DNA of 11,505 bases from Mollicutes bacterium (GTDB lineage: Bacteria > Bacillota_I > Bacilli_A > RF39 > UBA660), in NCBI GenBank assembly GCA_003560455.1, contig PWIL01000161.1, positions 1 through 11,505 of the forward strand, read 5' to 3'. Made by a program: the position numbers and the translations under genes. A model generated the notes under the pieces. The model was not told the DNA's origin. It ran no database searches and saw nothing but the letters and a program-made list of their open reading frames with translations. Below are positions 5,469 through 11,505 of the stretch, piece by piece. The first letter of the stretch is position 1; each line of letters opens with the position of its first letter.

Positions 5469-6390
5469 CTTTATCCTCTCCTTCAAAACCAACTTTTTTT
5501 TCATATATTTCCGCTATTATTAAAGATACAATAATAATTATTCCAAATAAAATAATAGTTTGGCTAATATTTTCAAGCACTGTTAAACCAAAATATAAAA
5601 TAATCGCTAAGGCAACCATTATTAAACCACCAATTAACTTTAAAATGCGCCCTTGCTTTTCTTCAAACTTATTTATTTTTAAAGTAAAAACTACTACTAA
5701 AAAAATAGAAATTTCGACTAAAAAATAAGTTAGAATATAAACTGAAAATAAAAGATAAAACATTCTTGTTGATACTTCATAACTAGCAACAATTCCTGTC
5801 CAAGTGGCAGGTAACCCTACTGTGCAGGGCAGTTCAACTAAAGTTATACCAAGCGCCATTATAGCCGAACCAATAACTAAACCCTTAAAACTATTATTTG
5901 GATTTAACAAATTACGCACGCGCTTCATAAATTTTGGTTTATATGAATCAGAAATTGTTAACGATATTCCTTTTTTATACCAAAAGAAATCTTTAATATT
6001 TATTAAACCAAAAATTAAAGCCATAAGCGCAATAATAGTTGTAATTAAACCTAAATGCTCAATATAATCAAGTACTCTATACATCGCTAAAATAAAAGCG
6101 CCATATGCTAATCCAGCCACTAATAAATAAGTAAAACCAATGATTAAAATTTTTCGTCGATCTTTGGTTAAAGCAACAATTCCTAGTAAGAAAGCTAAAA
6201 CCCATAACGAGCAAGGATTTAAACCATCAACAAAAGCAATTAAAAAAGTTGAAAATAAAAGCGGCATTTCGCCTAATTGAATAACTCGATCAAAAATAAT
6301 AATTTCTTCATTAACAATATCAAATGGCAAAAAAAACAGGCTAAGAATTAAACCTAAAATTACTATTTTTATTATCATTGATTTTGACAT
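5458..6390 (-). CDS. CcdA/DsbD-like membrane thiol-disulfide transporter
   Basis: 310 residues from the ATG at 6388-6390, with AGGAGG (6398-6403) 7 nt upstream; a TTG-TTG pair in frame before it was rejected. About eight hydrophobic segments can be seen, roughly at 6-21, 43-70, 80-104, 111-131, 168-203, 209-236, 250-268 and 274-295. Two membrane cysteines are in the positions expected of the CcdA/DsbD family: Cys60 in 'VDGLNPCSLW' in the second segment, and Cys189 in 'VELPCTVGLP' in the fifth. Members of this family carry reducing equivalents from cytoplasmic thiols to extracytoplasmic thioredoxin-like proteins through these two cysteines. The extra N-terminal segment and a roughly 40-residue loop between halves (about 135-170) make it longer than minimal CcdA. 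A thioredoxin-like lipoprotein gene lies 18 nt upstream and the lipoyl carrier gene overlaps its 3' end, naming likely outer and inner partners. Confidence 0.85.
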   Translation of the reverse strand: MSKSMIIKIVILGLILSLFFLPFDIVNEEIIIFDRVIQLGEMPLLFSTFLIAFVDGLNPCSLWVLAFLLGIVALTKDRRKILIIGFTYLLVAGLAYGAFILAMYRVLDYIEHLGLITTIIALMALIFGLINIKDFFWYKKGISLTISDSYKPKFMKRVRNLLNPNNSFKGLVIGSAIMALGITLVELPCTVGLPATWTGIVASYEVSTRMFYLLFSVYILTYFLVEISIFLVVVFTLKINKFEEKQGRILKLIGGLIMVALAIILYFGLTVLENISQTIILFGIIIIVSLIIAEIYEKKVGFEGEDKDGK

Positions 6391-6408
6391 CAACAAGCCT
6401 CCTTTAAA

Positions 6409-6825
6409 TTATTCCTCTTCAAAAACAATGTCATAAGACTTATCTTCACAGCCATCATTAATACATTGTTCTAATTTAGCTTCCATTTGGGGAATTAAAC
6501 TTTCATGAAAGCCATTCCAAGATTGTTCACCAATAAAAGTCATCGGTACTCCTTCTACTTCTTTTCCAAATTCAGCTGCTACTTCTTGAAACATAGCAAT
6601 GGTTTCTGATGATGACCAAGCTTTAATTTCTTTTAATTTAACTTCATCATATTCATTCGCTAATTCTTCTAAATAAGGTTTTAACTCCCGACAAAACGGA
6701 CAACCATCATCGGAAAAGAAATAAATAATCACATCATCACGCAAAAAACCATCTTCGGTTTTATCCTCTTCAACACAACCAACCACAAATAATAAAACTA
6801 AAATTAATAAATATACCTTTTTCAT
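6409..6825 (-). CDS. Thioredoxin-like lipoprotein (CPFC active site)
   Basis: 138 residues; the ATG at 6823-6825 follows AGGAGGG (6831-6837) at 5 nt. The N-terminus is a lipoprotein signal: MKK, a hydrophobic core, and lipobox VVGC with the lipidated Cys at 17, so the mature protein should be tethered outside the cytoplasmic membrane. An acidic linker leads to a thioredoxin fold with strand VIIYFFSDDGC, active site Cys42-Pro-Phe-Cys45, and the cis-proline segment VEGVPMTFIG (Pro94). A second cysteine pair (121 and 126, CINDGC) near the C-terminus is not part of the standard fold and might form a structural or regulatory disulfide. The role is thiol-disulfide exchange on extracytoplasmic substrates, probably recharged by the CcdA-like protein encoded next. 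Substrate and direction (reductase or oxidase) cannot be told from sequence. The Shine-Dalgarno site overlaps the cysS stop codon, which points to cotranscription. Confidence 0.88.
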   Translation of the reverse strand: MKKVYLLILVLLFVVGCVEEDKTEDGFLRDDVIIYFFSDDGCPFCRELKPYLEELANEYDEVKLKEIKAWSSSETIAMFQEVAAEFGKEVEGVPMTFIGEQSWNGFHESLIPQMEAKLEQCINDGCEDKSYDIVFEEE

Positions 6826-6835
6826 TTTTTCCCTC

Positions 6836-8266
6836 CTATTTAATTAAAACGTCCCAATCCGTTTTTTCTTTACTATCTTTTAAAACAATTCCTTTTTGTA
6901 ATAACTGTTCACGAATTTGATCAGCTTGTTCAAATTCATTATTTTCTTTTAATTTTTTTCTTTCAGCAATTAATTTCCGCACTTCTTTTGAATCAATATT
7001 ATTTTTTGCTAAATATTTATCCTTGATTTCAATAATATAATCATTGGGCTCTTGCTGAAATAACCCTAACACACCATAAATGCGAATCAAACTTTCTTTT
7101 AAATTAACTGCTTCTTGAATTCGTTCTTCTTTAATTATTTTTTCTAATTCTTTTATGTAATAAAATAGATTTGCAAATACAACTGGAGTATTAAAATCAT
7201 TGTTCATTGCTGTTTGAAAATCTTGGTCAATTTTTTGCAAAATTTCATTATTCTCAATGAATAAATATTTTCTTCCCAATTTATCAACTTGTCTAAACAA
7301 TTGATATATATGATATAATTTTGCTTCTGCTTTTTCAAACATTCCGGGTAGAAGATTTAAATTGGAACGATAATTGTTTTGTAATAACATTAGTCTGATT
7401 GCTTCTTTATTATAATCTTTTATCATTGTTTCCAATAAAATACTATTCCCTAATGATTTACTCATTTTTTGACCATCAATATATACTAAACCGTTGTGCA
7501 ACCAATAACGCGCAAATTGTTTTCCGGTTAACGCCTCACTTTGGGCGATTTCGTTTTCATGGTGCGGAAACAATAACTCTTGACCCCCACCATGAATATC
7601 TAAGGTCTCACCCAAATATTTTATACTCATTGCCGAACATTCAATATGCCAACCAGGGCGGCCTCTTCCCCAAGGCGATTCCCAATATATTTCATCACTA
7701 CCAGCTCTTTTCCACAAAGCAAAATCTTGTTCATTTCGTTTACCTGGCTCTATTTCTTTCCGAACACCACTAACACTTTCATTTAAATCGCGATTAGAAA
7801 ATTGTCCATACCGCGGAAACGTTTTCACATCAAAATAAACATCACCTGTATCAGTTGCATAAGCATGACCTTTGGAAATCAACTTTTCAATAAACTCTAT
7901 CATTTCATCAATACATTCAGTTGCCCTCGCTAGCACCGATGGCGGCTTAATTTCTAGTTCATATAATTCATGATCTGTTTTATGAATTAATTTTTCAGCA
8001 TATTCACGCGGATCAACTTTTAATTCTCTTGCTTTATCAATTATTTTATCATCCACATCAGTATAATTACGAACATAAACGACTCGATAACCAATATATT
8101 CTAAATATTTTCGAATCATGTCAAAAACAATCGCCTGGTAAGCATGACCAATATGGGCGTGATCTGAAACGGTAATTCCACATGCATACATTTTTACTTT
8201 TCCACGATTTTCTGGTCGAAATTCTTCTTTTTTCTTTGTCAAAACATTATAAACCTTTAATGCCAT
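6836..8266 (-). CDS. cysS: Cysteinyl-tRNA synthetase
   Basis: 476 residues from the ATG at 8264-8266, with AAGGTGA (8272-8278) 5 nt upstream; a GTG at 8273-8275 lies within that site and was rejected. It is a class I synthetase charging tRNA-Cys in the cytoplasm. Visible landmarks are Cys29 in 'YACGITV', the HIGH signature as HIGH at 38-41, the 'VRNYTDVDDKII' segment, Cys210 in 'WHIECSAMS' and His235 with Glu239 in 'FPHHENEIAQSE' (zinc ligands with Cys29), and KMSKS at 267-271. The C-terminal helical anticodon-binding part ends in TDWDVLIK. Length is normal for the family (460-480) and no key residue is missing. It is the first gene of the minus-strand run; the next gene starts 10 nt after its stop. 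No T-box leader fits in the short upstream region. Confidence 0.97.
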   Translation of the reverse strand: MALKVYNVLTKKKEEFRPENRGKVKMYACGITVSDHAHIGHAYQAIVFDMIRKYLEYIGYRVVYVRNYTDVDDKIIDKARELKVDPREYAEKLIHKTDHELYELEIKPPSVLARATECIDEMIEFIEKLISKGHAYATDTGDVYFDVKTFPRYGQFSNRDLNESVSGVRKEIEPGKRNEQDFALWKRAGSDEIYWESPWGRGRPGWHIECSAMSIKYLGETLDIHGGGQELLFPHHENEIAQSEALTGKQFARYWLHNGLVYIDGQKMSKSLGNSILLETMIKDYNKEAIRLMLLQNNYRSNLNLLPGMFEKAEAKLYHIYQLFRQVDKLGRKYLFIENNEILQKIDQDFQTAMNNDFNTPVVFANLFYYIKELEKIIKEERIQEAVNLKESLIRIYGVLGLFQQEPNDYIIEIKDKYLAKNNIDSKEVRKLIAERKKLKENNEFEQADQIREQLLQKGIVLKDSKEKTDWDVLIK

Positions 8267-8291
8267 TTTTATCACCTTCTTTTATTATTTT

Positions 8292-8297
8292 ATCATA
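8292..8297 (-). promoter_or_regulatory. Possible -10 box for the cysS-to-lipM gene run
   Basis: TATGAT on the minus strand, 14 nt upstream of the cysS Shine-Dalgarno site, in the 93-bp divergent region shared with mgtA. The -35 position is weak, and other A+T-rich hexamers nearby could serve. If correct it would drive all seven genes down to lipM, as no terminator was seen between them. Confidence 0.35.
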
Positions 8298-8308
8298 TTA
8301 TGTTATTT

Positions 8309-8337
8309 TTTATAACCCTTTAATATATTTTTATGAT
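8309..8337 (+). promoter_or_regulatory. Probable mgtA promoter
   Basis: TTTATA (8309-8314) and TATGAT (8332-8337) are 17 bp apart on the plus strand. Initiation near 8344 would leave a leader of about 16 nt, far too short for an M-box magnesium riboswitch. The -35 match is moderate. Confidence 0.45.
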
Positions 8338-8359
8338 ATTATATTATTGAGGTAAGCCT

Positions 8360-10948
8360 ATGGAAGAACAACTTTTAAAAAACTATTTAAACTTTAGTAA
8401 ATTTCCTGAAAAAAAATTATTTAAATTTTTCAACAATAGTAATAATGGTTTTTCAGAAAAACAAGCCCTCGATTTATTAGCCAAACACGGTTTAAATGAT
8501 ATTGAAAGCAAACAAAGATTTATTGGATTGCATATTTTTTTAGGAGCAATTTTAAATCCTTTTATTATTCTTTTATCAGCCATCACCATTATTTCTTTTT
8601 TATTTGATGTTATTTTTAGTGATGAACCTAGTTATTTAACCGTTATTATTTTATTAATTATTATTACTATTAGTGTTACAATTCATTTTTTTCAAGATTT
8701 AAAAACTCACAAATCGTTAGTTTCATTAAAAAAAATGGTTGCCAATACAACTGCTGTTATTCGTAATAATAAAACAAAAGAAATTGCTCTTCAAAATGTT
8801 GTCCCAGGGGATTTAATTAAATTAGCCGCTGGTGACATTATTCCCGCTGATTTAAGAATTATTAGTTGTAAAGATTTATTTGTTAGTCAATCTTCTTTTA
8901 CTGGTGAGGCAACACCAGTTGAAAAACAACCCACTAATTATAAGGACAATTTATTTGAACTTGAAAACATTTGCTTTATGGGCTCAACTGTTATCAGTGG
9001 TTCAGCAATTGGGATTGTCATCGCTACCGGAAAAAGCACTTATTTGGGATCAATGTCTAAAGAAATGACCCATATTAAAGAACCATCTGTTTTTGATCAA
9101 GGCATTCATAAAGTTACCGCATTATTAATTAAAATTACTCTTTTAATGGTTCCCTTAGTATTCATTATTAACTTAATAACCAAAGGCGATTTCTTTTTAT
9201 CTTTTATCTTTGCAATTACTATTGCTGTCGGTATTACTCCCGAACTCTTACCAATGATTGTGAATGCAAATTTAGTTAAAGGTTCAATTAGTATGGCCAA
9301 GCAAAAAACAATTATTAAAAAACTTGGTAGCATTCAAGGATTAGGGGCGATTGATGTTTTATGTACTGATAAAACAGGCACTTTAACTGAAGATAATATT
9401 ATTTTAAATCAATATCTCGATGTTTATGGCAAAGAAGATATTAATACTTTACAAACCGCTTTTTTAAATAGTTATTTTCAAACTGGCTTAAATAATTTAT
9501 TAGATAAAGAAATTATTAAGCGTGGTAAAGAAGAAAAAATTACTACTCGTAATTTTCAAAAAGTTGATGAAATTCCATTTGACTTTGAAAGAAGGCGAAT
9601 GTCTGTTGTATTAGAAAAAGAAAATGGTGATAAAAAACTTGTCACCAAAGGTGCAACCACCGAAATATTAAAAATTTGTCAATTTTATAAATATAAAAAA
9701 GAAGTTAATCCATTAACTGATAAAGAAAAAAGAAAAATCAAATACACCATTAATAATTTAGCCAAAAAGGGTTTGCGAGTTATTGCCGTAGCCTCAAAAA
9801 CCAAAGATATTGGAGATGTTGATTCTTTTGGCATTCACGATGAGCAAAACATGGTCCTCATTGGTTTTGTTACTTTTTTAGATCCCCCAAAAGAAAGCGC
9901 CAAAGAAATAATCAACTTATTAAATAAGGGACATATCAATGTTAAAGTAATAACTGGTGATAATGAATTAGTCGCTCAAAATGTATGCCAGCAAGTTGGC
10001 ATTGATACAACGCATATTTTATTAGAAAAAGACACGCAAAAAATGAGTGATAATGAATTAAAAAGCGTTATTAATCAGACAACTATTTTTGCTAAAATAT
10101 CCCCCATGGAAAAAGCTAGAATTGTCAGACTTCTTCAAGAAAAAGGCCATACAGTTGGTTATTTAGGCGATGGCGTTAATGACGCCCCAGCTCTAATGCA
10201 AGCTGATGTTGGGATTTCGGTTAATAATGCTGTTGAAATTGCTAAAGAAGCCGCCGATATTGTTTTATTAGAAAAAGATTTATTAGTCATCAAAAATGGA
10301 ATTCTTCAAGGACGCAAAGTTTTTGCAAATATTATGAAATACTTAAACATGACCGCTAGTTCCAATGTCGGAAATATGATTAGTGTTTTATTTGCTAGTA
10401 TCTTCCTACCCTTTTTGCCCGCCTTACCCATTCACATTTTAATCCAAAATTTATTATATGATATTTCACAAACTACAATTCCATTTGATAATGTTGACAA
10501 CTCTTATTTAGAAAAACCAAGAAAATGGGAAACAAAAAACATGACTCGCTTTATTCTTTGGTTTGGACCAACTAGTTCGGTGATTGATTTTTTAACTTTT
10601 GCTGTTTTATGGTTTTTGATTGGCGCAAACACCATTGCTAATCAGGCGCTTTTCCATACTGGTTGGTTTATGCTCGGATTAATTTCTCAAACATTAATTA
10701 TTCATATTATTCGAACTGAAAAGAAACCATTTATTGAAAGCAAACCAGCGAAATTAGTTTTAATTTCAACCATTATTATTTCAATAATTGGTTTAATTTT
10801 ACCATACTTACCAATCAATGCTTATTTAAAATTTGTGCCCATGCCACCAATTTTTATCTTTTGGTTATTTATTTTATTAATTCTTTATTTTGCTTTCACT
10901 TTATTTATTAAAAAAATATATATTAAAAAATATCAAACTTGGTTATAA
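8360..10948 (+). CDS. mgtA: Magnesium-translocating P-type ATPase (type 3B, MgtA-like)
   Basis: 862 residues; the ATG at 8360-8362 follows GAGGT (8349-8353) at 6 nt. It is a membrane pump that imports Mg2+ using ATP. Order of domains: N-terminal cytoplasmic region, transmembrane pair at about 57-112, actuator domain with TGEATPVEK (181-189), transmembrane pair at about 254-304 with GITPELLPMIV (291-301), phosphorylation site DKTGTLT at Asp337, nucleotide-binding KGA (430-432), DPPKE, TGD (532-534), hinge GDGVNDAPAL (603-612), then six C-terminal membrane segments. The ion-pathway motifs 'NLLYDISQTTIPFDNVD' (about 697-713), FGPTSS and 'GWFMLGLISQTLIIHIIRT' match MgtA/MgtB and separate it from Ca2+ or K+ pumps. 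Length is normal. It is transcribed alone, divergent from cysS and convergent with tyrS. The short leader excludes a leader-type Mg2+ sensor; how it is regulated is not visible. Confidence 0.93.
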   Translation: MEEQLLKNYLNFSKFPEKKLFKFFNNSNNGFSEKQALDLLAKHGLNDIESKQRFIGLHIFLGAILNPFIILLSAITIISFLFDVIFSDEPSYLTVIILLIIITISVTIHFFQDLKTHKSLVSLKKMVANTTAVIRNNKTKEIALQNVVPGDLIKLAAGDIIPADLRIISCKDLFVSQSSFTGEATPVEKQPTNYKDNLFELENICFMGSTVISGSAIGIVIATGKSTYLGSMSKEMTHIKEPSVFDQGIHKVTALLIKITLLMVPLVFIINLITKGDFFLSFIFAITIAVGITPELLPMIVNANLVKGSISMAKQKTIIKKLGSIQGLGAIDVLCTDKTGTLTEDNIILNQYLDVYGKEDINTLQTAFLNSYFQTGLNNLLDKEIIKRGKEEKITTRNFQKVDEIPFDFERRRMSVVLEKENGDKKLVTKGATTEILKICQFYKYKKEVNPLTDKEKRKIKYTINNLAKKGLRVIAVASKTKDIGDVDSFGIHDEQNMVLIGFVTFLDPPKESAKEIINLLNKGHINVKVITGDNELVAQNVCQQVGIDTTHILLEKDTQKMSDNELKSVINQTTIFAKISPMEKARIVRLLQEKGHTVGYLGDGVNDAPALMQADVGISVNNAVEIAKEAADIVLLEKDLLVIKNGILQGRKVFANIMKYLNMTASSNVGNMISVLFASIFLPFLPALPIHILIQNLLYDISQTTIPFDNVDNSYLEKPRKWETKNMTRFILWFGPTSSVIDFLTFAVLWFLIGANTIANQALFHTGWFMLGLISQTLIIHIIRTEKKPFIESKPAKLVLISTIIISIIGLILPYLPINAYLKFVPMPPIFIFWLFILLILYFAFTLFIKKIYIKKYQTWL

Positions 10949-10974
10949 AAAAAGATATTTATCTTTCTTTTAAT
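10949..10974. terminator. Weak bidirectional terminator between mgtA and tyrS
   Basis: AAAGAT (10951-10956) and ATCTTT (10961-10966) form a 6-bp hairpin with a 4-nt loop, with T-rich sequence following on the plus strand and an A run (T run on the minus strand) on the other side. It would serve both convergent genes, and the tyrS stop codon (10959-10961) overlaps it. The stem has a single G-C pair, so its strength is doubtful. Confidence 0.35.
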
Positions 10975-11505
10975 TTAATAAATACCTTTTTTCCTTTTTG
11001 AATAACCTTGTTATTAATATCTTCAATGATTAAATTAGGATCATTTATTTTTTGGTCATCAATTTTTATACCACCTTGCTCAATTAATCTTTTTGCTTCT
11101 GATTTTGAAGCAACTATTTCTGTTAAAACTAATAAATCTAAAACATTAACCGGCAGTAAGTCTTTTTTTATTTCACAAAAAGGCATGTTGGCATCAAAGT
11201 CTTTACTGAATATTTTTTCACTAGCTTCTTTTACTTGTAAAGCCTCTTTTTCGCCATGGACTAATTTAGTTACTTCAAAAGCCATTATTTTTTTGGCTTC
11301 CCGAATATCTTTTTGACACAATTCTTCAATATAAGACATATCTAAATCGCTAAAAAAAGCTAACAAACGCGGAACATCTTCATCATAAGCATTGATGAAC
11401 AATTGATAAAAATCATAAACAGTCGTTTTTTCTCTCGACACCCAAAGCGTCCCACTTTCAGTTTTACCCATTTTTTCACCATCAGCTTTAACTAACAAGG
11501 GACAG
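10959..11505 (-). CDS. tyrS: Tyrosyl-tRNA synthetase, C-terminal part (runs off right edge)
   Basis: The last 182 codons of a gene whose start lies beyond the right edge; reading is open to the last base. The visible part opens with PLLVKADGEKMGKTESG, the class I KMSKS loop in the KMGKT form typical of bacterial TyrRS (often KFGKT), followed by 'LWVSREKT' and 'YDFYQLFINAYDEDV', which match the tRNA anticodon-arm domain region of the enzyme. The final 65 residues or so (VLTEIVASKSEAKRLIEQGGIKID) form an S4-type RNA-binding domain, with the typical S..EA+R.I..G...+ pattern. The HIGH half is not visible. The distance from KMGKT to the end is close to that of full-length family members, so the 3' end looks intact. 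It is convergent with mgtA. Confidence 0.93.
   Translation of the reverse strand, partial: CPLLVKADGEKMGKTESGTLWVSREKTTVYDFYQLFINAYDEDVPRLLAFFSDLDMSYIEELCQKDIREAKKIMAFEVTKLVHGEKEALQVKEASEKIFSKDFDANMPFCEIKKDLLPVNVLDLLVLTEIVASKSEAKRLIEQGGIKIDDQKINDPNLIIEDINNKVIQKGKKVFIKLKER

Noticed and set aside
7399..7773. A 124-codon plus-strand open frame opposite cysS
   Set aside because: It is a shadow of the unmistakable cysS gene, with no ribosome binding site or recognisable domain. The same applies to other open frames opposite lipoyl, flavoprotein, ccdA-like, mgtA and tyrS genes.
6836..8359. T-box leader upstream of cysS
   Set aside because: Only 93 bp lie before the divergent mgtA start, too short for a T-box; no T-box consensus (TGGNACCGCG-like) was seen.

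Overview
The window is very A+T-rich bacterial DNA. TGG encodes Trp and TGA is a stop (it ends the flavoprotein and GcvH-like genes), so the genetic code is standard. Shine-Dalgarno sites are strong (GGAGG, AGGTGA), TTG is used as a start, genes are tightly packed, and a CIRCE heat-shock operator is present. Together with HD-GYP signalling, this suggests a low-GC Bacillota or an early-branching Mollicutes relative (Haloplasma/Izemoplasma-like) rather than a TGA=Trp mycoplasma. That placement is inference.

Layout: everything except mgtA lies on the minus strand. From the right edge leftward: the 3' part of tyrS (10959-11505); mgtA on the plus strand (8360-10948), convergent with tyrS and divergent from cysS across a 93-bp promoter region; then seven tightly packed minus-strand genes (2208-8266): cysS, a thioredoxin-like lipoprotein, a CcdA/DsbD-like membrane protein, a GcvH-like lipoyl carrier, a single-cysteine FAD/NAD oxidoreductase, lipA and lipM. 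After these come an hsp20 gene with its own promoter and CIRCE operator, a 136-residue protein of unknown function, an HD-GYP protein, and the start of a PAS-domain protein running off the left edge. No intergenic stretch exceeds 300 bases. No tRNA, rRNA, CRISPR or insertion sequence was seen.

The most interesting part is the six-gene group downstream of cysS. It holds the machinery to make one lipoylated protein (octanoyl transfer by LipM, sulfur insertion by LipA), a GcvH-like carrier with the lipoyl lysine but no gcvP or gcvT nearby, a flavin disulfide reductase, a CcdA-like transmembrane thiol carrier and an extracytoplasmic CxxC lipoprotein. The simplest reading is a thiol relay in which NADH electrons pass through the flavoprotein to the lipoyl arm, then across the membrane through the CcdA-like protein to the surface thioredoxin-like lipoprotein. 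This assignment is inferred from gene content and motifs; it is not demonstrated.

A second notable item is regulatory: the last nine codons of lipM, including its stop codon, spell a CIRCE operator that covers the -35 box of the hsp20 promoter. One 27-bp segment is thus both coding sequence and a likely HrcA binding site.
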